A DNA stretch of 64,000 nt from Allobosea sp. (GTDB lineage: Bacteria > Pseudomonadota > Alphaproteobacteria > Rhizobiales > Beijerinckiaceae), in the NCBI GenBank assembly GCA_024231975.1, contig JAAEQB010000034.1, positions 124,001 to 188,000 on the forward strand, in the 5' to 3' direction. The translations under genes were made by a program, and so were the position numbers. The notes under the pieces are model-generated. The model saw only the letters and a program-made list of their open reading frames with translations. It was not told the origin of the DNA and did no database searches. This document shows positions 1 to 10,027 of this stretch, piece after piece; the stretch's first letter is position 1, and each line of letters starts with the position of its first letter.

Positions 1-3000
1 TGGATGCGGGCGACCGAGGACCAGATCGTCGTCTCGGTCGGTCCGTACATGTTCCAGAGCTCGCCGCCGCCTTCGAGCAGCTTGCGCGCAAGGTCGAGCG
101 GCAGTGCCTCGCCGCCGCAGAGCATGCGCAGGCCCGGCCGCGAGCGGAAACCGGCTTCGAGCAACAGACGCCAGGTCATCGGCGTCGCCTGCATCACGCT
201 CGCCTGGCTCTGCTCTAGCCGCGCCAGCAGCTCGACACCGTCCTTGGCTTCGTCCGAGGTTGCGACCGCGACGCGGCCGCCCTGGATCAGCGGCAGCAGC
301 AATTCCAGCGCAGCGATGTCGAAGGTCACCGTGGTGACGGCGAGCATCGTGTCGGAGCTGGCGAAGCCGGGCTCGCGCGCCATCGCGAACAGCAGGTTGG
401 AGAGCCCGCCATGGGTGACCTCGACGCCCTTGGGCGCGCCGGTCGAGCCGGAGGTGTAGATCACATAGGCGAGCTGGTCGGGCGCAATCGCCGCCGTCCT
501 GATTCCGGCGAGATTCGCCGTGGTCTGGTCGACATCGATCAGCATGACGCTCTCATCCGGCTCGACGATGGCGGGGTCGAGCTGGCCAGCGCTCAGGAGC
601 GCGACCGCTTCGGAGTCCCTGAGGATGCGCTGGATACGCGCCTTCGGCATGACCGGATCGAGCGGCACATAGGGGAAGCCGGCCTTGAGTGCGCCCAGTA
701 TGCCGGCGATCAGCGCCGGCGAGCGCTCGATCAGCAGGCCGACGCGGCTTTCGGGAGCGTCGACGCGCGCCGTCAGCTCGGCCGCGATTCGATCGGCCCA
801 GGCGTTCAGCGCAGCATAGGAGAGCTGCTGCTCGCCGCATGACACGGCGATCGCCTCGGGCTGCTGCTGGACCTGGCGCTCGAAAGCCTGGATCGTGCCG
901 TCGTCGCTCCGGAGCGCGACCTGCGTGTCGTTGATCTCGGAGACGAGCCGCTGGCGCTCCTCGCCCTCGATCAGCGGCATCGCCGCGATGGACATGTCGG
1001 GACTGGCGACGAAGGCGGCGAGCAGCGTGCGGTAGTGGCCGAGCCAGCGGTCGATCGTTGCCGCGTCGAAGAGGTCGGCGCCGTAGCAGCAGTCGATGCG
1101 CAGGCCATCGTCGGACTCGCCGATGTTGAAATAGAGATCGAAGGTCGAGAAGGCCTTGGGGTTCGGCTCGGCGCTCGCCTTGATCGCCGGGCCGAAGTCG
1201 AGATTGCCCGCCAGCCGTTCGAGGTTGAACTGCACCTCGACCAGCGGCAGCCGCCCGGAGACCGGCGGGACGCGCAGCCGCTTCAGCAGCGCGCCGAGCG
1301 TAAAGCTCTGATGGTCGTAGGCGTCGAGAACGAGGCGCCCGACCTTGTCGAGATGGGCGCAGAACGGCTCGGCCGGATCGATGTCGCCACGGATCGGCAG
1401 GAAGTTGACGCAATGGCCGACGGGCGAGGGGCCGTCGAGCTGCGATTGCCCGGCGGCGGGTACGCCGACGACGAGGTCTCGCTGGCCAGAGAGCCGCAGC
1501 AGCAGCGCCTGGAAGCTGGCGAAGAGCGTGGCGAAGAGCGTCCGCCGGCGCTGTGCGCCCGCCGCCTTCACCTTGCGATAGAGCTCGGCCTCGATGAAGC
1601 TTGTGCGTGTGCCGCCATTGAAGCTGCGCGGCGCCTGCCGCGGCCGGTCGGTCGGCAGTTCGAGCGGTGCGGGAAGCTCCGCGAACATCTTGGTCCAGTA
1701 GGCCGCAGCCTCTTCCGTGCGCGGATCCTGCCGCGTTTGCGAGGCGTAGTCCGTGAAGGGCATTGGTGCCGGCAGCGCGTCGATGCCGGAGCGATAAGCC
1801 GTGGCGATCTCGTCGAGCAGGATGTTGGTCGACCAGCCGTCGCAGACGATGTGATGCGCCGACAGGATCAGGACATGCTCGTGCTCGGCGAGCCGAATGA
1901 TCTCGGCTTCCGCGACCGGCCCCTGCACGAGATCATAGGGGCGGCTCGCATAGCCCTCGATCAACGCTTGCAGAGCGGCCTGCGGATCGGGCTCGCCGCG
2001 CAGGTCGCTGATCGCGACCGGGAACGTTTCCGAGGGCGAAACCTGCATCGTCTCGCCATCGGGCGAGAAGCGCGCATGGAGGATCGCGTGCCGGCCGGCG
2101 ACCTGCCGGACCGTTTCGGCGAGGCGCAGCGCATCCACGTCGCCGTTGAGCGTCAGGCTGACGGATTCGTTGAAGGCGGCGCTGGCCTCGGGGCCGGTCT
2201 GGTCCGACAGCCAGATCTCGGTCTGGGCTTCGGTCAGCGGTAGCTCGATCTGTGATGGCGCGGCGGGCATGTCCGGCGGCAGGCTCTCGTCCACCGTTCC
2301 GGGCAGCATGCCGTCCCGCCGCATCACAGCGAGACTGTCCTCGAAGGCGGCGATGATCGCCGCGATCTCGGCATCGCCATGCTGGGTGGTCAGGAAGCAG
2401 GGATAGTGCTCCTGGATGAAGATGCCGCGGGCGCGCAGATGGTAATGCAGCAGGCTGCCGAGGCGGTGATCGCGGCCCGGCTCGAAATAGGCGACGCTGC
2501 CATAGCTCTCGATCGGCACGTCCCAGTCGACTTTGGCGAAGGCGCGCCGCAGCGCCTCGACCAGGCCCTGCATGCGCTGCGTCAGGGCGTCGGTCAGCGC
2601 CGGCCCCTTCTCCTTGATGTGCCGGAGTACCGCGACCGTCGCCGCCAGCGCCAGCGGATGCCGGACGAAGGTCCCTGCGAAGAAGGTGACGCCGACCTCC
2701 GGAACACTGTCGTCGCCGAAGCGCCAGGCGCCACCGTCGAGCGCGTCCATGAAGCGTGGCATACCCGCCAGCAGGCCGACCGGCAGGCCGCCGCCGACGA
2801 CTTTGCCATAAGTGGCGAGGTCCGGCTTGATGCCGAGCAGCGCCTGTACGCCGGCCGGATGGACGCGGAAGCCGGTGACGACCTCATCGAGCACTAGCGC
2901 GGTGCCAGTTTTCTCGGTAATGGCGCGCAATTCCCTGAGGAAGGCGACGGGCAGATAGCCTGGCCGGCGGCTTTGCACCGGCTCGACCAGGACGGCGGCG

Positions 3001-6000
3001 AGCTCATGTGCATGCTCGCGCAGCCAGGCGAGGCTCTCGTCCGTGCCGTAGTCCAGGATGGTCATGCGCCCGACAGCGTCCGCCGGAATGCCGGGAGCCG
3101 CCGGCACCGAGCGGTGCTGCTCGCCGACCCCGCGGACCAGAACCTCGTCGAACTGGCCGTGATAAGCACCTGAGAACGCGACGATTCGGTCGCGGCCGGT
3201 GACGGTGCGGGCGACGCGCATCGCCGCCATCACCGCTTCGGAGCCGGTGTTGCAGAAGGCGACGCGGGCGTGGCCGGTCAGCTCGCAGAACAGCTTCGAG
3301 GCCTCGTGCGCGAGCGGCGATTGCGGCCCGATCGCGAAGCCGTCCGTCAGCTGGGCCTGAACGGCATCGACGACGAAATCGGGCGCATGGCCGAAGGCGG
3401 TCTGGCCGTAGCCATTGACAAGGTCGATATAGGCGTTGCCGTCGACATCCCAGATCTGCGCACCCTTCGCCCGGGCGGAGACGATTGGATAGACCATCTC
3501 CTTCCAGTCGGCGGCAAAGCCGGAGACGGTGCGCGGATCGGCCAGGACCGGGCGGTGCTGGTCGGCGAGCCGCTTCGAGGTCGCGGTCTTGCCGACATAG
3601 AGCGTCGTCAGCCGGGCGATGTGGGCGCGCTGGGCTTCGGTCAGGCTCTCGTTGCCCGTACGGATCAGCGGCTTGAACCGCGCCGTCGAGCCGGCGGCGC
3701 TGCTCGTTGCGGCCGGGGAAGTCGGGGCTGGCTGAGGCTGCACGGCCGCCTGCGGCTGCGGGGCAGGTGACGGTTGTAGGGCCGGCGCCGCGGTTGCGAT
3801 GGCGGGCGCTGCCGCCTGGCCGCTCAGGGCCTGGAGCTGGCGCTCCATCAGGCGCGACATTACATCGAGCTGCTCGCGCATCAGCGCGTCCAGGCCCGAG
3901 CCGACGGGCAATGCATTGGTGACTGAGGGCGCGGCCGCGACGGGCGTCGGTGTAGCAGGCGCGGGTGCGACCGGCGCCGCCGCCGGAACCACCGGAACCG
4001 GCTTCGCCATCTCCTGCGGGCAGAGCTCGGCGATATGGCGCGTGACGTCGTCGACGCTCGGCAGGTCGTCGAGCAGCTGGCGGAAGCGGATCTGGACGCC
4101 GAAGGCCGTCTGCAGGCCCTGCGCGGCCTGCGTCAGCAGGAGCGAGTCGAAGCCGAGCTCGAGGAAGCTCGCGCCCGTCTCGTCCGCGCCGAAGGGCCGC
4201 CCCGACAGGTTCTCGAAGATCGCTGCGACCCGCCCGCCGAGCTCCGAACGGCCCAGGGATATCTCGGTGTCCGCGGAGGTAGCCATGGCCGGTTCCTGCT
4301 CGGGTTGAGTGAGAGGCGTTTGAACGGGGGCAGCCGCGGGCGCGGCCATTGTCTGGGAGGCCGAGGCGGCCGGAGCTTCGACCCAGTGCCGGCTGCGTTC
4401 GAACGGATAGGTCGGCAGCGAGACGCGGCGCGGCTGGCTGCCGGCCTGATAGGCGGACCAATCGGGCGCGATCCCGGCTGTCCACAGGCGGCCGATCGCG
4501 GCGGCGAGCATGGCTTCGGCATCGCCCTGCGCATCGGGCAGACATGAGATGGCGGCCCGGCCCGCACCAGCACCTTGCAACGCGAAACTGGCCAGTGCGG
4601 CGCCGGGTCCCACTTCGAGCAGGATGGGCGAGAGGCTGCGCGCCAGCGTCGCGATGCCGTCGGCAAAGCGCACGGGCTCGCGCGCATGCCGCGCCCAATA
4701 GGAGGGATCGGTGGTCTGCTCGGCGCTGACCCAATCGCCGGTCACGCCGGAGATGTAAGGCAGCTCCGGCGCATTGAGGCGGATGGCCGCGACCGCCTCG
4801 GTGAAGGGCGCGACCAGCGGGTCGATCATGCCGGAGTGGAAAGCGTGCGAGGTCTGCAGGCGGCGATGCGTCGCTCCGCGCTGTGCGAGCTCGGCTTCCA
4901 GCGCCTCGATCGCCTCGAACGGACCGGCGAGCACGCCCATGCCGGGCGCGTTGACCGCCGCCACGCTGACGCCGTCCCGTGCCAGTGCCGCGATCTCGGC
5001 GTCGGGCAGGCGCACGGCCAGCATCGCGCCGCCGGGCAATTCCTGCATCATCCGGCCGCGCCTGGCGACGAGCGAGAGCGCGTCCTCCAGCGAGAACACC
5101 CCGGCGAGGCAGGCGGCGGCGAACTCGCCGACGCTGTGGCCGATCATGGCCGATGGCTGCAGGCCCCAGCTCATCAGCAGCTGCGCCAGCGCGTATTCGA
5201 CCGTGAAGATCGCCGGCTGGGCGATCAGCGTCGCCGAGAGCCGCTCCGGATCGCCGCCATTGCTCGGATAGAGCAGGCTGCGCAAATCGAGCCCGAGCTC
5301 GGGCGTCAGCACGTCGCAGCACAGATCGACGGTCCGGCGGAAGACCGGCTCGCCGGCATAGAGCTCCCGCGCCATCTGCGGATATTGCGAGCCCTGGCCG
5401 GGGAACATGAAGACGAGATCGCCGGCGCCGGTCACGGCCGTGGCGCGCTCGATGTTCTGCTTGCGCAGGGCGACAGCTGCGTCCGCGTGATCGCCGGTGA
5501 CCACGGCGAGGCGATGCGGGAAGGACCGCCGCCCCGCCTGCAAGGTGAAGGCGATGTCGGCGAGGTTCTGTTCGGGATGGGCTTCAAGATGCTCCGCCAG
5601 CCTGTCCCGCGCCTTGCCGAGCGCCGCGGCGCTGCGGGCCGAGAGCGTCAGGAGCTGGTTGCGCCGGGCTGGTGCCACGGTTTTGCTCGCGGGGGCCTGC
5701 TCCAGCACGAGATGGACATTGGTTCCGCCGAATCCGAAGGCGCTGACGCCGGCGCGGCGCGACCCGCTTTGTCCGGGCCAGTCCTGCCTGTGGTCGGCGA
5801 TGAAGAACGGGCTCTCGGGCAACTCCAGCGCCGGATTCGGCTGCGTGACGTGCAGGCTCGCCGGCAGCACTCCATGCTTCACCGCGAGCGATGCCTTGAT
5901 CAGCCCGGTGACGCCGGCGGCGGCGTCGAGATGTCCGATATTGGACTTAACCGAGCCGAGCGCGCAGAAGCCGTGATCCTCGGTCGTCAGGCGGAAGGCG

Positions 6001-7013
6001 GCGGTGAGGCCGGCGACCTCGATCGGGTCGCCCATCGGCGTGCCAGTGCCGTGGCATTCGACATAGCCGATCGAGCGCGCATCGACATCGGCGGCGGCAT
6101 GCGCCATGGCGATTGCCGCAGCCTGGCCATCGACGCTCGGTGCGGTGAAGCCGACCTTGCCGGCGCCGTCATTGTTGACGCCGACGCCGCGGATGACGGC
6201 GTAGATCTGGTCGCGATCCGCGACCGCGTCCTCCAGCCGCTTCAGGACGACGAGGCCGGCGCCGCTGCCGAAGATCGTGCCGCTGGCGCTGGCGTCGAAG
6301 GCGCGGCAATGGCCGTCAGTCGAGACGATGCCGCCCTCCTGGGCGAGATAGCCGCGCCGCTGTGGGAAGGTGATCGAGACGCCACCGGCCAGGGCCATGT
6401 CGCAGCCATGGCAGAGCAGGTTCTGGACGGCCTGGGCGACCGCCAGCAGTGAGGTCGAGCAGGCCGACTGGACGGCCACGCAGGGGCCGGTCAAGCCAAG
6501 CTTGTAGCCGATCCGCGTCGCGGTGAAATCTGCGGCGGAGCCGACCAGCAGCGGCAGGTTGCCGATCTGGAAGCCGGAGGTGTAGCCGGCGATCGCCGAG
6601 CGGTCGTGCAGCAGGTTCTGCAGCAGATAGGTGCTGGACGTCGCGCCGGCGAAGACGCCGATGCACTGGCCGGGCGCGGCGGGGTCGTAGCCGGCATCCT
6701 CGAGCGCTTCCCAGGCGCATTCCAGCAGCAGGCGCTGCTGCGGATCAGTGAGTGCCGCCTCGCGCGGCATCATGCCGAAGAAGGGCGCGTCGAACTGGTC
6801 GACACCGTCGAGCACGGGCTTCGCCGCAACGAAGTTCGGGAGCGCGCGCGTCGCTGCGTCGAAGCTGTCCTCAAGCTCAGCGGGGTCGAATCTCGTGATC
6901 GACTCGACGCCGTCCAGCAGGTTCTGCCAGAACGCGCCGACAGTCGGTGCACCAGGAAAGCGGCCGGCCAGGCCGATGATCGCGACGGCGCGCTCGGGAA
7001 GAGGGTCAGTCAT
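1..7013 (-). CDS. Hybrid PKS-NRPS: KS-AT-ACP-aminotransferase-C-A (partial)
   Basis: Multimodular megasynthase; the 3' part lies beyond the left edge (about 2,337 residues visible, in frame throughout at every motif I checked). KS: Cys185 in SACSTSL, plus HGTGT and SNIGH histidines. AT: Ser627 in GHSVGE, with HAFH, the malonyl-CoA signature. ACP: Ser957 in LGFDSL, then an Ala/Pro-rich linker (about 990-1090). PLP aminotransferase of the glutamate-1-semialdehyde type (about 1110-1540): LDEVVTGFR and Lys1404 in YGKVVGGG. Condensation domain from about 1596: HHIVCDG at 1720-1726. Adenylation domain from about 2040: YTSGSTGAPKG, NMYGPTETT at the edge; pocket residues read D-I-L-Q-L-G-M-I-W, close to the glycine code. 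No KR or DH, so the beta-keto group should go to transamination, giving a beta-amino acid as in the iturin/mycosubtilin family. The ATG at 7013 overlaps the upstream A-PCP gene by 8 bp. Confidence 0.95.
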   Translation of the reverse strand, partial: MTDPLPERAVAIIGLAGRFPGAPTVGAFWQNLLDGVESITRFDPAELEDSFDAATRALPNFVAAKPVLDGVDQFDAPFFGMMPREAALTDPQQRLLLECAWEALEDAGYDPAAPGQCIGVFAGATSSTYLLQNLLHDRSAIAGYTSGFQIGNLPLLVGSAADFTATRIGYKLGLTGPCVAVQSACSTSLLAVAQAVQNLLCHGCDMALAGGVSITFPQRRGYLAQEGGIVSTDGHCRAFDASASGTIFGSGAGLVVLKRLEDAVADRDQIYAVIRGVGVNNDGAGKVGFTAPSVDGQAAAIAMAHAAADVDARSIGYVECHGTGTPMGDPIEVAGLTAAFRLTTEDHGFCALGSVKSNIGHLDAAAGVTGLIKASLAVKHGVLPASLHVTQPNPALELPESPFFIADHRQDWPGQSGSRRAGVSAFGFGGTNVHLVLEQAPASKTVAPARRNQLLTLSARSAAALGKARDRLAEHLEAHPEQNLADIAFTLQAGRRSFPHRLAVVTGDHADAAVALRKQNIERATAVTGAGDLVFMFPGQGSQYPQMARELYAGEPVFRRTVDLCCDVLTPELGLDLRSLLYPSNGGDPERLSATLIAQPAIFTVEYALAQLLMSWGLQPSAMIGHSVGEFAAACLAGVFSLEDALSLVARRGRMMQELPGGAMLAVRLPDAEIAALARDGVSVAAVNAPGMGVLAGPFEAIEALEAELAQRGATHRRLQTSHAFHSGMIDPLVAPFTEAVAAIRLNAPELPYISGVTGDWVSAEQTTDPSYWARHAREPVRFADGIATLARSLSPILLEVGPGAALASFALQGAGAGRAAISCLPDAQGDAEAMLAAAIGRLWTAGIAPDWSAYQAGSQPRRVSLPTYPFERSRHWVEAPAASASQTMAAPAAAPVQTPLTQPEQEPAMATSADTEISLGRSELGGRVAAIFENLSGRPFGADETGASFLELGFDSLLLTQAAQGLQTAFGVQIRFRQLLDDLPSVDDVTRHIAELCPQEMAKPVPVVPAAAPVAPAPATPTPVAAAPSVTNALPVGSGLDALMREQLDVMSRLMERQLQALSGQAAAPAIATAAPALQPSPAPQPQAAVQPQPAPTSPAATSSAAGSTARFKPLIRTGNESLTEAQRAHIARLTTLYVGKTATSKRLADQHRPVLADPRTVSGFAADWKEMVYPIVSARAKGAQIWDVDGNAYIDLVNGYGQTAFGHAPDFVVDAVQAQLTDGFAIGPQSPLAHEASKLFCELTGHARVAFCNTGSEAVMAAMRVARTVTGRDRIVAFSGAYHGQFDEVLVRGVGEQHRSVPAAPGIPADAVGRMTILDYGTDESLAWLREHAHELAAVLVEPVQSRRPGYLPVAFLRELRAITEKTGTALVLDEVVTGFRVHPAGVQALLGIKPDLATYGKVVGGGLPVGLLAGMPRFMDALDGGAWRFGDDSVPEVGVTFFAGTFVRHPLALAATVAVLRHIKEKGPALTDALTQRMQGLVEALRRAFAKVDWDVPIESYGSVAYFEPGRDHRLGSLLHYHLRARGIFIQEHYPCFLTTQHGDAEIAAIIAAFEDSLAVMRRDGMLPGTVDESLPPDMPAAPSQIELPLTEAQTEIWLSDQTGPEASAAFNESVSLTLNGDVDALRLAETVRQVAGRHAILHARFSPDGETMQVSPSETFPVAISDLRGEPDPQAALQALIEGYASRPYDLVQGPVAEAEIIRLAEHEHVLILSAHHIVCDGWSTNILLDEIATAYRSGIDALPAPMPFTDYASQTRQDPRTEEAAAYWTKMFAELPAPLELPTDRPRQAPRSFNGGTRTSFIEAELYRKVKAAGAQRRRTLFATLFASFQALLLRLSGQRDLVVGVPAAGQSQLDGPSPVGHCVNFLPIRGDIDPAEPFCAHLDKVGRLVLDAYDHQSFTLGALLKRLRVPPVSGRLPLVEVQFNLERLAGNLDFGPAIKASAEPNPKAFSTFDLYFNIGESDDGLRIDCCYGADLFDAATIDRWLGHYRTLLAAFVASPDMSIAAMPLIEGEERQRLVSEINDTQVALRSDDGTIQAFERQVQQQPEAIAVSCGEQQLSYAALNAWADRIAAELTARVDAPESRVGLLIERSPALIAGILGALKAGFPYVPLDPVMPKARIQRILRDSEAVALLSAGQLDPAIVEPDESVMLIDVDQTTANLAGIRTAAIAPDQLAYVIYTSGSTGAPKGVEVTHGGLSNLLFAMAREPGFASSDTMLAVTTVTFDIAALELLLPLIQGGRVAVATSDEAKDGVELLARLEQSQASVMQATPMTWRLLLEAGFRSRPGLRMLCGGEALPLDLARKLLEGGGELWNMYGPTETTIWSSVARI

Positions 7014-9012
7014 GAGAGCCGCCTAGCGACGCACTTTCGGAGGAAGGGGCAGGGACGCCGCGTGAGCGCAGGCCGCGTTCGCGTGCCGCGGCGAGGCTGC
7101 CGAGCACGCTAGGCTTCTGCGGCGTCAGATGGCCGGCCAGCGCCCGCACATTCGGATAGCGGTAGAGGTCGACCAGAGCGAACCAGGGCAGATCCCGGAC
7201 GAGGCGCCGGTGCAGCTCGGCGACGAGCAGGGAATTGCCGCCGAGATCGAAGAAGTTGTCGTCGATACCGACGATGTCGATCTGGAAGACATCGGCGACG
7301 GCATCGGCGAAGCGCCGCTCCATCGCATTGCGGGGCGCAGCATAGGGCGCGGCCGTCTCTGGCCGGGCGCGGCCGGGCGCCGGCAGTGCGGCGCGGTCGA
7401 GCTTGCCGTTCACGGTCAGCGGGATGTCGGGCACGAAGACGAAGGCCGCCGGCACCATATGCGCCGGCAAGGTCTCGCCGAGACGAGCCTTCAGCGCTGC
7501 GGGGGAGGGACGCTCCGCGCCATCAGCCACCAGATAGCCGACGAGCCGCTCGTTCCCGTCATCGCAGCGGAGCAGCACCGCTGCCTGCCTGATCCCGGGA
7601 TGCGCCATCAGCGCCGTCTCGATCTCGCCGAGCTCGACGCGGAACCCGCGGATCTTCACCTGCTGGTCCGCCCGCCCGAGATATTCGTAGTCGTCATCCT
7701 CGACCTGCCGAGCAAGGTCACCCGAACGGTAGAGCCGGTCGCTGGGCTTGTCCGGATGCGGCACGAAGCGCGCGGCGTTGAGCTCAGGCCGGTTGAGATA
7801 GCCGCGGGCGAGCCCGGCTCCTGCGACGAAGATCTCGCCGACCTCGCCGCGCGGTACCGGATGCATGGTCTCGCCGTCGAGCAGCAGCAGCTTGAGGTCC
7901 GGTATCGGCCGCCCGATCAGGCTCGACCGCTGTTCCGCATCTGCAGGAGTGAGGGGACGGTAGGTGACATGCACCGTCGTCTCCGTGATCCCATACATGT
8001 TGACGAGATGGGCATGCTCGCCGCGGCGCCGGTACCAGCCGGCGAGGCGGCGCGGATCGAGCGCTTCGCCGCCGAAGATAACCAGCCGCAAGGAGAGCTG
8101 GTCGCGCCCGCCGCGATCCTGGTCGGCGCGGTCGAGGGCGGCGAAGGCCGAAGGCGTCTGATTGAGGACCGTGACGCCCTCGTCGGCGAGCAGGCGCAAA
8201 AAAGCGGCGGGGTCCCGCGTCGTGCTCTCCGGCACGATCACGAGACGCCCGCCGTGAAGCAGCGCCCCCCAGATCTCCCACACCGAGAAATCGAACGAGA
8301 CGGAATGGAACAGGGGCCAGACATCGCTCGGCCGGAAGCCGAACCAGCCATCCGTCGCACTGAACAGCCGCGTCACGGCGGCGTGTTCGATGGCGACGCC
8401 TTTCGGCTTGCCCGTCGAGCCGGAGGTGTAGATCACATAGGCGAGGTCGCCGGCCGCAGCCGCGCGCCGCGTTGGCGAAGCTGCCGCTTGGGCGTCTTCG
8501 GCCGGATGCGGGTCGAGCCGTTTCCGGTCGGCCGGCAGCCAGTCGGCATGGTCGGAGGCGATGATGACCGCGGCATCGGCATCTTCGACCATGAAGGCGA
8601 GGCGCTCGCCCGGATAGGCCGGGTCGAGCGGCAGGTAGGCGGCGCCGCTCTTCAGGATCGCGACCAGCGCGACGATGAGGTCGAGCGAGCGCGGCAGGCA
8701 GAGACCGACCATCGCGCCGGGGCCGGCGCCCATCGCGGTCAGCTGTTCGGCCAGCCGTTCGGCGCGCGCATCGAGCTCGGCATAGGAGAGGTGGGCCGAG
8801 CCGAAGGAGAGCGCGACGGCGCGCGGCCGGGCGGCGACTTGCACGGCGAAGAGATCGACCAGGGTCGCCGGCGCCGCTGGCGCGGTTCGTGGCGTTTCCT
8901 GCCGGGCGGCTTGTCGGTGGGTGGCTCCGGCGAGTTCGGGAGCGGCGGATGCCCGAGACCGGCTCCGGCGTGGAGCCTGGCGGGTTGTTGTCCTGTCGAT
9001 GCTCTGTGTCAT
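7006..9012 (-). CDS. Stand-alone adenylation-PCP protein, predicted threonine-activating
   Basis: A 668-residue NRPS protein with one adenylation domain and one carrier domain. Visible A cores: YTSGSTGKPKG (A3), FDFSVWEIW (A4), NMYGITETT (A5), then GRADQQVKIRGFRVELGEIE (A8) and the NGKLDR lysine (A10). The PCP carries LGGNSLL near the C-terminus. Aligned to GrsA-PheA by eye, the pocket residues are D-F-W-N-I-G-M-V-H plus K, the textbook threonine code (as in SyrB1). There is no condensation domain, so it should load Thr for a partner acting in trans. Its stop lies inside the start of the PKS-NRPS gene (8-bp overlap), so the two are probably co-translated and work in one assembly line. The open frame extends further upstream to 9294, but homology begins well after the ATG at 9012; no strong Shine-Dalgarno is visible. 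Confidence 0.92.
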   Translation of the reverse strand: MTQSIDRTTTRQAPRRSRSRASAAPELAGATHRQAARQETPRTAPAAPATLVDLFAVQVAARPRAVALSFGSAHLSYAELDARAERLAEQLTAMGAGPGAMVGLCLPRSLDLIVALVAILKSGAAYLPLDPAYPGERLAFMVEDADAAVIIASDHADWLPADRKRLDPHPAEDAQAAASPTRRAAAAGDLAYVIYTSGSTGKPKGVAIEHAAVTRLFSATDGWFGFRPSDVWPLFHSVSFDFSVWEIWGALLHGGRLVIVPESTTRDPAAFLRLLADEGVTVLNQTPSAFAALDRADQDRGGRDQLSLRLVIFGGEALDPRRLAGWYRRRGEHAHLVNMYGITETTVHVTYRPLTPADAEQRSSLIGRPIPDLKLLLLDGETMHPVPRGEVGEIFVAGAGLARGYLNRPELNAARFVPHPDKPSDRLYRSGDLARQVEDDDYEYLGRADQQVKIRGFRVELGEIETALMAHPGIRQAAVLLRCDDGNERLVGYLVADGAERPSPAALKARLGETLPAHMVPAAFVFVPDIPLTVNGKLDRAALPAPGRARPETAAPYAAPRNAMERRFADAVADVFQIDIVGIDDNFFDLGGNSLLVAELHRRLVRDLPWFALVDLYRYPNVRALAGHLTPQKPSVLGSLAAARERGLRSRGVPAPSSESASLGGSHD

Positions 9013-9166
9013 GCAGGGAAGGCTATGCGCCAAGCCCGCACGGCAACATTGGAGCAGTTGGAGTAACGCCATCTTCCCATGGGGGAGGTCCGCCGCACGC
9101 GGATGATGCACGCCGGGCGCGCTCAGCCAGGCGAAGCACCTCAAAGGGTTGTGGATGCGAGGGGCT

Positions 9167-10024
9167 TCAGGATCCCAGCCGGAAGTAGAGGCCCGAATAG
9201 GTCTCGACATGGCATTCCGGATGGAAGGGCACGTCGAGGCTGCGGGGCTTCTCCCAGGAATCCGCCAACTCATAGCCGAGCGCGAGCAGGCCATCGATGA
9301 AATCGGTACGAGCCGGCACGCTGTAGGGGCAGAACGAGACCTCGCCGGTCCGCGTGATCACCGACTGGATCGTCACGAAAGAGTGCCGCGCATGGAGTGG
9401 CCGGCGCTGGATGATCAGGTGCCGAGGGCGCCTCGGCCAGGCCTTCAGTCGTTCGTGTAGATAAGTCTCCGGCAGGTATTGCAGCGAGCCGGCTGCGAGC
9501 AGGATGTCCATGCCGCAGCCGTCGTCGACATCGTTGGTGAAGCATAGGCGCGGTGTCGGTTGTTGCGTGGCGAGCGCCGCTCCGGCCTTGGTGATGTGCG
9601 GCAGGTCGAAGACGGTCCAGCGGAAATCGTCCTGGAAGGCGAGGTACTGGTCGTATTGGCGGAAGGCGTGCCCGACATAGCCGCCGAGATCGAGCAGCGT
9701 CCGGGCGCCTCCGTCGAGCGCGCCGCGCAGCCAGAACAGCACCGGATATTCGGTCGCCGGCATCGGTTCGATGCCGCCGGCCATGGTGGTGTAGTGGCCG
9801 ATGTCCGCCATCGCATCGTGATCGAAGCCGGTAAGGCCGGTCGGCAGCGCGCGCTCTGCCGCCTCGAAGCCGGCAAATCTGCCGCTGTAGCCGCAGTGGT
9901 ACTTGCCGGCACGAAAGCGGGCTTCATAGAGCCGGCGGCGCAGCTGGGCGATGCCGGGCCAATGGGCGGAGGCTGTGCGGGCCGTCAGGCGGAGGTTCTG
10001 TTTCCATGTCGCACTGGCTGACAT
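9167..10024 (-). CDS. TIGR04325-family putative methyltransferase
   Basis: A 285-residue protein with a Rossmann-type SAM-binding signature, LLDLGGYVGHAFRQY, in the middle, and the general layout of the TIGR04325 (LIC12133-type) putative methyltransferases often found in surface-polysaccharide loci. The acceptor of the methyl group is unknown. It starts 3 bp after the stop of the small membrane-protein gene upstream and lies 154 bp upstream of the Thr A-PCP gene, all on the minus strand, so it may serve either the natural product or the neighbouring polysaccharide locus. No signal peptide or membrane segment is visible; probably cytoplasmic. Confidence 0.75.
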   Translation of the reverse strand: MSASATWKQNLRLTARTASAHWPGIAQLRRRLYEARFRAGKYHCGYSGRFAGFEAAERALPTGLTGFDHDAMADIGHYTTMAGGIEPMPATEYPVLFWLRGALDGGARTLLDLGGYVGHAFRQYDQYLAFQDDFRWTVFDLPHITKAGAALATQQPTPRLCFTNDVDDGCGMDILLAAGSLQYLPETYLHERLKAWPRRPRHLIIQRRPLHARHSFVTIQSVITRTGEVSFCPYSVPARTDFIDGLLALGYELADSWEKPRSLDVPFHPECHVETYSGLYFRLGS

Positions 10025-10027
10025 TGC

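Noticed and set aside
1035..2243. Long open frame on the plus strand opposite the PKS-NRPS (and similar ones through 1-9000)
   Set aside because: The minus strand carries unmistakable KS/AT/AMT/C/A motifs in one frame; plus-strand frames are GC-driven shadows.
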